Below, piece after piece: positions 27,025-34,870 of a DNA stretch of 64,000 nt. The notes below the pieces were generated by a model that was given only the letters and a program-made list of their open reading frames with translations, was not told where the DNA came from and made no database searches. The position numbers and the translations under genes were made by a program. Each line of letters opens with the position of its first letter. Position 1 is the stretch's first letter. The DNA is from Pseudomonadota bacterium (GTDB lineage Bacteria; Pseudomonadota; Alphaproteobacteria; Rhizobiales; Xanthobacteraceae), in the NCBI GenBank assembly GCA_018971625.1, contig JAGXAJ010000006.1, positions 22,153 through 86,152 of the forward strand, read 5' to 3'.

Positions 27025-27450
27025 TTCGCGGAATTGGCAAAGCGCCCGGGTCATCCTTGAGACTTCGGTACTCCATCAAAACGCACGTGCCCGAACACAG
27101 CGTTGTCCCTTCTCTGAATTTCAAACAGGCAATCAAATGACCGCTAGGCGACGGTGCCTTCGCGTTCTCGCGGCCGTTCTGGTTGGAGAACATATGGCAA
27201 CTGGCCGGTGACCACGCTGGCAGCTGTCCTTGGCACGGCCGCACTCTCACCCATAACTGGCGTCGGCCATAGCGCTTGGAAGCAGTCGTTACGGCAGGGT
27301 TCATCGTCATTGGCTTGGCAATAATAGCGGCGTCATGTCTGATGCTTTGGGGCTTGCGAAGCGGCGTGGCGCGAAATGACCGAGCGTAAAGGTCGTTATT
27401 GAGCCTCTTCGCTCAACCGTTTCAATTTAAGTCGAGTATCGAGCTTCTAC
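27025..27450. other. Gene-poor stretch after tRNA-Gln
   Basis: No integrase, transposase or copy of the tRNA 3' end is visible. One frame on the plus strand (27276-27389, TTG start only) encodes a hydrophobic helix, GFIVIGLAIIAASCLMLWGL, but follows an in-frame stop directly and has no ribosome site. It may be the tail of a lost membrane protein. Confidence 0.45.
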
Positions 27451-27822
27451 CTATTGGAACAGCTTCATCGAATTGATGAGGGTCTGCACTACGCCGAATA
27501 CGAGCGGGATGCCGACAAAGCCCCATGCAAGTACGAGGTGCAGTGCCGTGGTTTCCTGATGTTCTCCTTCCGAGGCGACTTTTCCTGCCGCGCGGAGAGT
27601 GCCGGGACTCGAATCCGTCGCTGAAATCAACTGCTCGACAGCAGGCGGTGGCGGGGTAAATGGATAAAGTTTTGATGCTTTCGTCCATTCACCTACATCA
27701 GAAGAAAACAAATCGTCATTTCGCTGAAGATTATCTGACTTGTAAAGTTGATCGAGTTGGCTGCGCGACATCGGGCCCATCTTTCGGCCCTTGCGCACGA
27801 CATACCAATTGGTTTCTTCCAT
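27451..27822 (-). CDS. GYF_2 (DUF4339) domain membrane protein
   Basis: A 123-residue protein. The N-terminal GYF_2-like domain reads WYVVRKGRKMGPMSRSQLDQ and GEWTKASKLYPF; such domains are thought to bind proline-rich peptides. A Pro-rich linker (FTPPPPAVEQ) follows and one C-terminal membrane helix (LVLAWGFVGIPLVFGVVQTL). ATG at 27822 begins METNWY-like text directly; the frame could start five codons earlier. It lies alone between tRNA-Gln and other small cargo genes. Confidence 0.78.
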   Translation of the reverse strand: MEETNWYVVRKGRKMGPMSRSQLDQLYKSDNLQRNDDLFSSDVGEWTKASKLYPFTPPPPAVEQLISATDSSPGTLRAAGKVASEGEHQETTALHLVLAWGFVGIPLVFGVVQTLINSMKLFQ

Positions 27823-28022
27823 AATTAGCGTCCCCACGTCTGCATGAACTTAGTCGAGCGAGGTTCGTCGATTCGCGGTCGTATCAGACCTCATCTCTAA
27901 AGCCCGCCGGTTGCGGGCTGCTCGGGATTAATTCAAGAAATCCTTTGTGGCTAAATTAACGATGGCAACTTCCATTCGCAAAGCCAGTCGTATATTGCGA
28001 GTTAGCCGTGTACGCTTCGCCC

Positions 28023-28307
28023 ATGATTGGTTTGGCTTTCTTGATCACGTTCGCAGCTATCGTCGCGTGGGGCGCAGCTCATTCGGCGCGACGCGTTCCG
28101 GCCTCCGTTTCATGTATAAAGTTCGTATCTTTGAGCGTCTTACTCTTCGCAACCCTGACCGCTCTGGTCGGCATGCATTGGTTAGCAGGAGCAGAAGATC
28201 CGTCTGGCCTCTCTTTAATTGTTTGGCCACTCGCTGGAATAGCAATGGTTTATTGCGTGTCTTCGACCATCGGAACCTTGATCGGGACTTATCGAGATCG
28301 GTCGTAG
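28023..28307 (+). CDS. Small membrane protein, three predicted helices
   Basis: A 94-residue hydrophobic protein from ATG at 28023 (MIGLAFLITFAAIVAWGAAH), with further spans VSLSVLLFATLTALVGMHWL and LIVWPLAGIAMVYCVSSTIG and a charged C-terminus TYRDRS. The three well-spaced hydrophobic segments are unlikely by chance. An upstream GTG would add five residues. No ribosome site is convincing and no family is recognised. Confidence 0.5.
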   Translation: MIGLAFLITFAAIVAWGAAHSARRVPASVSCIKFVSLSVLLFATLTALVGMHWLAGAEDPSGLSLIVWPLAGIAMVYCVSSTIGTLIGTYRDRS

Positions 28308-28412
28308 GTCACCGTCCTTGGCGCGCCTGAACTTGCAGTGCATCCGCTGAACAAGTTTCTGGGTCAGCCTATGGTAGGCCTTCACGGTCGAAACTCGCGT
28401 GAACTACACTCC

Positions 28413-28451
28413 GTCAATGCTGGGCGGATCAGAGTCAATGCTGGGAGGATC
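28413..28451 (+). repeat. 18-bp tandem duplication covering the yfbU-like ribosome site
   Basis: GTCAATGCTGGGCGGATC (28413-28430) is repeated as GTCAATGCTGGGAGGATC (28434-28451), one base different, at a 21-bp period. The second copy supplies GGGAGGAT before ATG at 28454; the first has the degenerate GGGCGGAT. Confidence 0.7.
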
Positions 28452-28453
28452 GG

Positions 28454-29107
28454 ATGAAACTCAGCGACGGCGAGAAACTGATTATTTTGATGCTAGCCGA
28501 CCTGCAAAAAGCCTTGAACGTCAATGGCGAAATTGATGGGGCTTTTGTCTCCGAGGCTATCAACAGGGACAAGCTGTGGGCCATCAATTGGCAGTATCAA
28601 AGCATTCCGTTTGAGCCGGAGGACGACCCGCCCGCTGTGAAGCAGACCGCAGATATTCTCGATATGTGGATGTCCATCGAGGAAGCCTACGCAGATCTCT
28701 CAGAGGCCGACAAGAAACGCGTTGCAATTGAAGCGGAACCCTTTGGAACGAATGTGCGCTTTGAAGGTTTCGATGCCAATCACGAGGATCACTACGGCAT
28801 CGCTCGGTTCCTCGTGGAAGACATGCACCGCTATAAGTATTACGCCAAGCGCGAACTCAATTCCCATCATTCATCTGTGCCAGCCTATCTGCGCATGTAT
28901 CGCATCTTCGAGCTTATGCACCGAGGTCTTGGCAACCGCCGCCGTTTGAACGCGAATGAAATCCGAAGCCTGTTGGCTGCGCGCATGGCCTTGTGCACGT
29001 TCTCGTCGCCTGACGCGCTGTCGCCTCATGCAACCGGGACACTGCTTCTGAAATCCGTCACGAAGGCGCGCCGCTCACTCGCCAAACGTTGCGCTTGGAA
29101 CATCTAA
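28454..29107 (+). CDS. YfbU family protein
   Basis: A 217-residue protein. MKLSDGEKLIILMLADLQKA at the start, VRFEGFDANHEDHYGIARFL in the middle and YRIFELMHRGLGNRRRLNAN later match the conserved layout of YfbU, a helical family of unknown molecular function seen in bacteria and phages. After residue about 175 the text (LCTFSSPDALSPHATGTLLL) is not YfbU-like, so the native end may have been shifted. A strong GGGAGGATCGG ribosome site supports the start. It overlaps the next, convergent gene by four bases. Confidence 0.78.
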   Translation: MKLSDGEKLIILMLADLQKALNVNGEIDGAFVSEAINRDKLWAINWQYQSIPFEPEDDPPAVKQTADILDMWMSIEEAYADLSEADKKRVAIEAEPFGTNVRFEGFDANHEDHYGIARFLVEDMHRYKYYAKRELNSHHSSVPAYLRMYRIFELMHRGLGNRRRLNANEIRSLLAARMALCTFSSPDALSPHATGTLLLKSVTKARRSLAKRCAWNI

Positions 29108-29373
29108 TCTTGGCCCTGCCAGCTATTGCCTACACCCACCAATTTCAGCACACGCCTCCACCACCGCGCTATGGTGCTGGAATCCAGTTCATCCACGGCC
29201 ATCTCTCCCGCTTCGTAAAAGACGGCCATGGATTTTCCCCCGGCCCTGGCGCACGCGGTCAGCCTGTTGGCGATGAACTTCCTGGCTTCGGGACTGTCTT
29301 TCCGAAGCTTCTTGCTTGATTGCTCAAGCGCGGCGGTCATGAAAGCCAGCGTATTGGTGTCAAATTCGAGCAT
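29104..29373 (-). CDS. Conserved-type hypothetical protein
   Basis: An 89-residue soluble protein from ATG at 29373: MLEFDTNTLAFMTAALEQSS, then KKLRKDSPEARKFIANRLTA and SMAVFYEAGEMAVDELDS. I recall similar FDTxTLAxMTAALE proteins as a frequent hypothetical family in Bradyrhizobium and Rhodopseudomonas. All-helical, no membrane segment, no known function. It converges on the yfbU-like gene. Confidence 0.62.
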   Translation of the reverse strand: MLEFDTNTLAFMTAALEQSSKKLRKDSPEARKFIANRLTACARAGGKSMAVFYEAGEMAVDELDSSTIARWWRRVLKLVGVGNSWQGQD

Positions 29374-29418
29374 GCTGCAGATCTGGATGAGAGAAAGCGG
29401 CAGCGTGCACCCGCACAA

Positions 29419-29616
29419 TTAAAAGCGGATTAAAAATTTCCGTATGTTCCGAGGCAAGCCGCAACAAACCATTGCGGCTTTGATCGATATGGGTTCAACG
29501 GCCAGCTTTTCGATTGTGACGCAGATCACTTCGTCAATGAACGCACCGCGGTCATCCTGCATCTCATCGTCATCGAGGGAATGGTCCCTCGGGCTCAGAG
29601 GATGAGGTCGTGTCAA
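29419..29616 (-). CDS. Doubtful small ORF
   Basis: A 65-codon frame whose text from residue 19 (MQDDRGAFIDEVICVTIEKL, then AVEPISIKAAMVCCGLPRN) looks protein-like. It overlaps the start of the plus-strand gene at 29610 and lacks a clear ribosome site. It could be a small gene or the tail of a decayed one. Confidence 0.3.
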   Translation of the reverse strand: MTRPHPLSPRDHSLDDDEMQDDRGAFIDEVICVTIEKLAVEPISIKAAMVCCGLPRNIRKFLIRF

Positions 29617-29813
29617 TCTATCGGATAGTGCTGCTTGTTGCCGCGGTCACCACCGCTTTCATCATCGGGATCTTCTCCGTCAGGTTCCTGGTCGGCAAAT
29701 GGTGCGAATTCGACGTGGTCTGCCTTGTCGGATTCAACGCGATTCTTCTGACCTATATGGTCTTGCTGATCCGCGGCGTTGAAATGGATCTGGTGCACGA
29801 GCCGGCCATATAG
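29610..29813 (+). CDS. Small membrane protein, two predicted helices
   Basis: A 67-residue protein with GTG start at 29610 preceded by AGAGGATGAGG. Two spans are visible, IVLLVAAVTTAFIIGIFSV and VVCLVGFNAILLTYMVLLI, joined by a short loop, ending in a charged tail EMDLVHEPAI. No family recognised. It is the last cargo gene before the aroG remnant. Confidence 0.55.
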   Translation: MSIYRIVLLVAAVTTAFIIGIFSVRFLVGKWCEFDVVCLVGFNAILLTYMVLLIRGVEMDLVHEPAI

Positions 29814-29921
29814 AGCCTGTAGGCCATGCCGGTGATCATAGCCGCCTCGGGCGCCACTGTTTGAGCCATGGACCGGTACATAAAAGACAACCTGACCGCC
29901 TCGTCGCCTGCCGAACCCGCA

Positions 29922-30997
29922 TCATGCAACGACACGCCAGGCCGGCCGTGCCGTTCGCCGGCGCAGCGTTACCGCGCCGGCCAGCGTCTCCAGCGCCTTC
30001 ACGGTCGTCTCCCAGTTGATGCAGCCGTCGGTGATGCTCTGGCCGTAGCAAAGCGGCCGGCCCGGCACATGCGTCTGCCGGCCTCCGACCAGATTGCTTT
30101 CGATCATCATGCCGATGATACAGTGATTTCCAGCGGCGACCTGCTCGGTAACGGCGTCGACGACAATCGGCTGATTGGCAGGGTCATAACCGCTGTTGGC
30201 ATGGCTTGCGTCGATCATGACGCAGCGCTCCAGCCCGGCGGCCTCCAGCGCGCGGCAGGCCGCTTCGACGTCCGCGGGCTGGTAATTCGGCGCGTATCCG
30301 CCGCGAAGGATGATGTGGCAATCGCCATTGCCCGATGTCGAGGCAATCGCGGATTGGCCGTCCTTGGTGACGGCCATGAAATGATGCGGTTGCGCTGCCG
30401 CCTTCACCGCATCGACGGCGATCCTGACCTTGCCGTCGGTGCCGTTCTTGAAGCCGACCGGACAGGACAATCCGGACGCCAGCTCGCGATGGACCTGGCT
30501 TTCGGTGGTGCGCGCGCCGATCGCGCCCCAGGCAACCAAGTCGGACAGATATTGCGGAGCCACGATATCCAGGAACTCGGAGCCGACGGGAACGCCAAGC
30601 TGATTGACATCCAATAACAGCTTCCTTGCGATCCGAAGACCGTCATCGATGTTGAAGCTGCCGTCGAGATCGGGATCGTTGATCAAGCCCTTCCACCCGA
30701 TCGTGGTACGCGGCTTGGCAAAGTAGACCCGCATCACGATCTCGAGTTCGCCCGACAGACGGTCCCGCACGGCACGCAGGCGCTCGGCATAATCCATCGC
30801 GGCCAGCGGATCGAGCAAGGGCCGACGACGACAGCCAGGCGATCGTCGGCATGATGCAAGATGTCGCTTAACGCTGTACGGGAATTGGCGACTATTGCCG
30901 AGGATGCCTGTGTCTGCGGGAATTCGCTGATCACGCGCCTCGGCGTAATCAGCGCCTTGATCTCTCGGATACGGATGTCGTCGGTCGAAAGTGTCAC
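29922..30997 (-). pseudogene. aroG: Class I DAHP synthase (AroG-type) with a 7-base deletion
   Basis: 3-Deoxy-D-arabino-heptulosonate 7-phosphate synthase condenses PEP and erythrose 4-phosphate, the first step of the shikimate pathway. From GTG at 30997 (AAGGAG ribosome site) the frame runs MTLSTDDIRIREIKALITPR to VVVGPCSI, where the conserved continuation HDP is lost. The rest reads in another frame from LAAMDYAERLRAVRD to the stop at 29922, with IGWKGLINDPDLDGSFNIDD and GSEFLDIVAPQYLSDLVAWG intact. The gap is 7 bases (near 30807-30813). Unless this is a sequence error the enzyme is not made. Apart from the shift the gene is full length. Confidence 0.85.
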
Positions 30998-31033
30998 GAG
31001 AAGTCTCCTTGGATGGCGGAGTCTGCTGGCGAC

Positions 31034-31060
31034 AAAAAAAGCCGCCAGGAAACTGGCAGC
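31034..31060 (-). terminator. Attenuator terminator upstream of aroG
   Basis: On the minus strand the stem GCTGCCAG (31060-31053) pairs over 8 bp, one of them G-U, with CTGGCGGC (31048-31041) around a TTTC loop, followed directly by seven Ts (31040-31034). It ends 36 bp before the aroG start codon and 31 bp after the leader peptide stop codon, the geometry of a translation-controlled attenuator. AACCAG just before the stem could pair with CTGGTT around the Trp codon of the leader. Confidence 0.85.
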
Positions 31061-31090
31061 TGGTTGAACACGATGGGCTTGAAATTCAGA

Positions 31091-31165
31091 TCAAACGCGT
31101 TCCTTCCGCCGCCGGGGGCTTTGGAAATAGTAAAACCAGGAAAACAGGTTCGCGGCCTTGATCAT
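31091..31165 (-). CDS. Aromatic-rich attenuator leader peptide for aroG
   Basis: A 24-codon frame (ATG at 31165, TGA at 31093-31091) encodes MIKAANLFSWFYYFQS and a basic tail PRRRKERV. Residues 8-14 are Phe-Ser-Trp-Phe-Tyr-Tyr-Phe: six aromatic residues in seven, covering all three products of the pathway whose first enzyme follows. An in-frame TAG lies two codons before the ATG, so the start is fixed. There is no ribosome site, and the promoter places transcription start at or next to the A of ATG, as reported for the rhizobial trpL leader. Stalling at these codons would prevent the terminator at 31034-31060 from acting. Confidence 0.8.
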   Translation of the reverse strand: MIKAANLFSWFYYFQSPRRRKERV

Positions 31166-31172
31166 GGCGCGC

Positions 31173-31201
31173 TACATATCGCAGGGCACGGCTGTTGTCA
31201 C
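31173..31201 (-). promoter_or_regulatory. Promoter of the aroG leader, predicting a leaderless transcript
   Basis: On the minus strand GTGACA (31201-31196, five of six matches to the -35 consensus) is separated by 17 bp from TATGTA (31178-31173). Only seven bases lie between this -10 and the leader ATG, so the start point would fall at about 31165-31166. Confidence 0.6.
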
Positions 31202-31293
31202 GGATTTTTTGCAACCATGATGAAAACGTCCGGGCGCAGCCGAATGATCGCGCGAATAAGCGAGCCGGAACTCTTGTTCGACGTCGAACAACG

Positions 31294-32034
31294 CTATCCG
31301 ATCAGTTCGACCTTACCGTCGCCGAGGCGATAGATGCCGCCGACGATCTTCAGCTTGCCCTGCTCCACCGCGGCGCTGAGGATCGGTGTTGCCGATTTCA
31401 GTTTGGCGACATTGTCGATCACGTTTCGCCTGGTCGCATTCGCGAGCGGATCGCCGGGCTGATCCTTGGTGGCATTCACGGCCGGAGCCAGATTGCTGAC
31501 CAGGGATGGCAGATGACCCGGCAAAGTGGTGTTGTCCTTGAGCGATTTGATCGTTGCGCTCACCGCGCCGCAGGCTTCGTGGCCGAGCACCAGAAACAGC
31601 GGCGTGTTGAGGATGGCCGAGGCATATTCCAGGCTTGCGATCGTGTCGTCATTGGCGAAATTGCCGGCGACCCGGCAAACGAACAGATCGCCCCTGCCGG
31701 TGTCGAACGCGTATTCGGGCGCGATGCGCGAGTCGGCGCAGCCCAGAATACCCGCATAAGGATTCTGCCCGCCGACCAGTGCCTCGCGTTCGGTCTTGAA
31801 ATCATGCCGCCGCGTCACGCCCGCGACGTACCTGTCATTGCCTTTCATCAGCCGCTGCAGCGCAGCATCCGGAGGAACGTCGTTCTGCGGTTTGGGCGAT
31901 GCCTTGTTGCCCTTGGCGAACACCGATGGCGTGAGCGCGAAACCGGCGGCGGCGCCGCCGACAGATCGAAGAAAATTGCGCCTGGAAGTTGCCTTGACCG
32001 CAAAGGCTTCACTGGCACGACATTTCAGGCACAT
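31294..32034 (-). CDS. Exported beta-class carbonic anhydrase
   Basis: A 246-residue enzyme for CO2/bicarbonate interconversion. A twin-arginine signal, TSRRNFLRSVGGAAAGFAL (about 16-34), sends the folded, zinc-loaded protein to the periplasm. Zinc ligands are Cys99 (GCADSR), His152 and Cys155 (GHEACGA), with the Asp101-Arg103 dyad. ATG at 32034 is preceded by GGGGGAA; the frame extends upstream without a signal. Monocistronic here. The second cysteine cluster MCLKC at the N-terminus is cleaved with the signal and has no known role. Confidence 0.9.
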   Translation of the reverse strand: MCLKCRASEAFAVKATSRRNFLRSVGGAAAGFALTPSVFAKGNKASPKPQNDVPPDAALQRLMKGNDRYVAGVTRRHDFKTEREALVGGQNPYAGILGCADSRIAPEYAFDTGRGDLFVCRVAGNFANDDTIASLEYASAILNTPLFLVLGHEACGAVSATIKSLKDNTTLPGHLPSLVSNLAPAVNATKDQPGDPLANATRRNVIDNVAKLKSATPILSAAVEQGKLKIVGGIYRLGDGKVELIG

Positions 32035-32097
32035 GGTATTCCCCCAACGACCTCTCGGCCCACTCTGGGCGCGAACCCGATATCGGTCAATGTGCAA

Positions 32098-32428
32098 TGT
32101 CGATATTCTGCCGGACTGAAGCGATTTTCGATCACCCTGAAGCGCGGTGACGCCGTGCTCAACGCGCCTCGCGGTTGCTCGCCGCAGAAACTGGTTAACC
32201 GGTGGTTAAGCCGAAACTGATGCGCCCGGGTCAAGCGCCCGCCGCAACGCATCGATTTTCCAACAATATTCCGCAACCAGGCTGCCGGGAGCGCGGGCGG
32301 CGATAATAGCCGGGCGAGATGTCGCAGATTTTAGCAGAACGAAACTTTGTCGGTTTAACCGTTTCTCCAGCCGAACCCCACATAGTTCGGGCCAAAGCAA
32401 TTGCCGGCAAACGACAGGTTTTGTAGCA
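32098..32428. other. Intergenic stretch between divergent carbonic anhydrase and HerA genes
   Basis: No gene or strong signal supported. The words GGTTAACCGGTGGTTAAGCC and GGTTTAACCG recur, giving short overlapping palindromes, but without a recognisable operator. Confidence 0.45.
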
Positions 32429-34162
32429 GTGACACCCTTTGGACGCGTGATTCTGGTGCGCGGATCCCTCGCCCGCATCGGACTTCTGGCGACGGGCGGG
32501 ATGGCCGTCTCCGAGATCAGGGCCACGGTCGGCCGCTTTGTCAGCATCCGCTGCACGAATTCGACCATCGTCGCGATGATCACCGAAGTTTCGTGTGAAA
32601 ACCCGCCGATCTCGGACGCCTACATCGCCAGCGCGTCCGTCGACCTGCTCGGCGAGATCCTGGGACCGTCGGACCGCCAGAAATTCCAGCGCGGCGTCAC
32701 CAATTACCCGACCATCGGCGATGCCGTCGACCTCATCAACCATCAGGAACTGCGCACGGTCTATGCGCCAAGCGGATCGGACCAGATCAATATTGGCACC
32801 TTGCAGCAGGACCCGTCCGTCATCGCCTATGTCGATATCGAGGAGATGCTGTCCAAGCATTTCGCGGTACTCGGCTCAACCGGCGTCGGCAAATCGACCG
32901 GCGTGTCGCTGCTCGTGAACGAAATTCTCAAGGCGCGGCCGAACCTGCGCATCTTCCTGCTCGACGTCCACAACGAGTACGGCCGCTGCTTCGGCGACCG
33001 CGCGCTGGTCCTCAACCCGCGCAATCTGAAACTGCCGTTCTGGCTGTTCAATTTCGAGGAGATCGTCGACGTCCTGTTCGGCGGCCGGCCCGGCGTTCCC
33101 GAGGAACTCGACATCCTCACCGAAGTCATTCCGATGGCCAAGGGCATCTATACGCAATACCAAAACGCCGACCGCGTCGGGCTGAAGCGCATCGATACCA
33201 AGACGATCGGCTATACCGTCGATGCGCCGGTGCCCTACCGCCTGGTCGACCTGATCTCGCTGATCGACGACCGCATGGGCAAGCTCGAGAACCGCTCCTC
33301 GCGCATCATCTATCACAAGCTGATCTCTCGCATTGAAACCGTGCGCCACGATCCGCGCTACACCTTCATGTTCGATAACGCCAATGTCGGCGGCGACACC
33401 ATGGCCGAAGTCATCAGCCATCTGTTCCGCCTGCCCGCCAACGGCAAGCCGATGACCGTCATGCAGCTTGCCGGCTTTCCCGCCGAGGTCGTCGACTCCG
33501 TGGTTTCGGTACTGTGTCGCATGGCGTTCGATTTCGGATTATGGAGCGACGGCGTGTCGCCGCTGTTGTTCGTCTGCGAGGAAGCGCATCGCTACGCCTC
33601 CGCCGACCGCACTATCGGTTTCGGGCCGACCCGCAAGGCGGTTTCCCGTATCGCCAAGGAAGGCCGCAAATACGGCGTCTATCTGGGCCTGGTCACCCAG
33701 CGCCCGGCCGAACTCGACGCGACCATCATCTCCCAGTGCAACACGCTATTCGCGATGCGGCTTGCCAACGAGCGCGACCAGGCGCTGATGCGCTCGGCAG
33801 TTTCGGACGCGGCCGCGAATCTGCTGTCGTTCGTGCCCTCGCTCGGCACCCGCGAGGTCCTGGCATTCGGCGAAGGCGTCGCATTGCCGACCCGGCTGCG
33901 CTTCAATGAGGTCCCGGCGCACCAGCTGCCGCGCAGTGAGGCCACCATCTCGACTGTGCCATCGGTCGCCGCCGGCCACGATATGCACTTCGTCGGCGCT
34001 GTACTCGAACGCTGGCGCGGCGTCACATCGCAACGCGATGTTCCCAACGATCCCGGCATCAATGAGCGGCCAGCGGCGCGCGTCGCGGAAGCGCCGATGC
34101 TGCAGCCATCGATGGGCCTCGACCACGACCGCTTCTCGCTGTTGAAAAAGCCGCTGCGCTGA
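32429..34162 (+). CDS. HerA-type hexameric ATPase (DUF87)
   Basis: A 577-residue FtsK/HerA-superfamily motor that would translocate DNA. An N-terminal HAS-barrel-like part (GRVILVRGSLARIGL) precedes Walker A GSTGVGKST (149-157) and Walker B LLFVCEEAHRY (379-389); the sensor region includes GLVTQRPAELDATIISQCNT. The GTG start at 32429 keeps the barrel; ATG at 32504 would cut it. Archaeal HerA works with the nuclease NurA, but no nuclease gene is adjacent, and this lone form is common in alphaproteobacteria. Role in repair or defence is unproven. Confidence 0.88.
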   Translation: MTPFGRVILVRGSLARIGLLATGGMAVSEIRATVGRFVSIRCTNSTIVAMITEVSCENPPISDAYIASASVDLLGEILGPSDRQKFQRGVTNYPTIGDAVDLINHQELRTVYAPSGSDQINIGTLQQDPSVIAYVDIEEMLSKHFAVLGSTGVGKSTGVSLLVNEILKARPNLRIFLLDVHNEYGRCFGDRALVLNPRNLKLPFWLFNFEEIVDVLFGGRPGVPEELDILTEVIPMAKGIYTQYQNADRVGLKRIDTKTIGYTVDAPVPYRLVDLISLIDDRMGKLENRSSRIIYHKLISRIETVRHDPRYTFMFDNANVGGDTMAEVISHLFRLPANGKPMTVMQLAGFPAEVVDSVVSVLCRMAFDFGLWSDGVSPLLFVCEEAHRYASADRTIGFGPTRKAVSRIAKEGRKYGVYLGLVTQRPAELDATIISQCNTLFAMRLANERDQALMRSAVSDAAANLLSFVPSLGTREVLAFGEGVALPTRLRFNEVPAHQLPRSEATISTVPSVAAGHDMHFVGAVLERWRGVTSQRDVPNDPGINERPAARVAEAPMLQPSMGLDHDRFSLLKKPLR

Positions 34163-34273
34163 GCCGCCGCTGCCATACCGGCCGCCGCACCCGGACATGC
34201 TTGGCGAGAGCTACCGCCATCGACTATGATTGCCGGCGTCCGTATCACGCGGTTACGAGCCGGAATTTTTACC

Positions 34274-34849
34274 ATGACCCAGACCGCCCAGCGCTTTCCC
34301 ACACCCGCGATCGATCAACTCCCCGAGGATATCCGCGGCCGGCTTTTGGCCGTGCAGGAGAAGTCCGGTTTCGTCCCCAATGTGTTCCTGACCCTGGCTT
34401 ATCGGCCGGATGAATTTCGCGCATTCTTTGCCTATCACGACGCCCTGATGGATAAGAACGGCGGCCTGACCAAGGCCGAACGCGAAATGATCGTGGTGGC
34501 CACCTCCGGCGCCAATCAGTGTCAGTATTGCGTGATCGCGCACGGCGCGATCCTGCGGATACGGGCCAAGAACCCGTTGATCGCCGATCAGATCGCCGTC
34601 AACTATCGCAAGGCCGACATCACGCCGCGCCAGCGCGCGATGCTCGACTTCGCCATGAAGGTCAGCCTCGAGGCCGGCAGGATCTCCGAACAGGATTTTG
34701 TCGAACTCGCCGGTCACGGCTTCTCAAACGACGACATCTGGGACATCGCCGCGATCGCGGCGTTCTTTGCGCTATCGAACCGAATGGCGAACGTCACTGC
34801 CATGCGCCCCAACGACGAATTCTATATGCTGGGTCGGCTGCCGAAATAG
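34274..34849 (+). CDS. AhpD/carboxymuconolactone-decarboxylase family, peroxidase-related protein
   Basis: A 191-residue helical protein with the redox motif CQYCVIAHG, the CxxC-x3-H pattern of AhpD-like alkylhydroperoxidases. N-terminal GFVPNVFLTLAYRPDEFRAF and central GGLTKAEREMIVVATSGANQ are typical of the uncharacterised peroxidase-related subgroup. ATG at 34274 starts the conserved part. It probably reduces peroxides or acts as a thiol-based sensor; the partner is unknown. Confidence 0.87.
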   Translation: MTQTAQRFPTPAIDQLPEDIRGRLLAVQEKSGFVPNVFLTLAYRPDEFRAFFAYHDALMDKNGGLTKAEREMIVVATSGANQCQYCVIAHGAILRIRAKNPLIADQIAVNYRKADITPRQRAMLDFAMKVSLEAGRISEQDFVELAGHGFSNDDIWDIAAIAAFFALSNRMANVTAMRPNDEFYMLGRLPK

Positions 34850-34870
34850 ACGACCCGGTGTTGCCCGCCG

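Noticed and set aside
26909..27310. A 133-codon minus-strand frame ending in GELGFEPRQTESESVVLPLH
   Set aside because: This text is tRNA-Gln read backwards, a well-known annotation artefact.
32429..34162. HerA gene as part of a defence system (HerA-nuclease pair)
   Set aside because: No nuclease, DUF4297, Sir2 or NurA gene adjoins it; neighbours are an AhpD-like enzyme and carbonic anhydrase.
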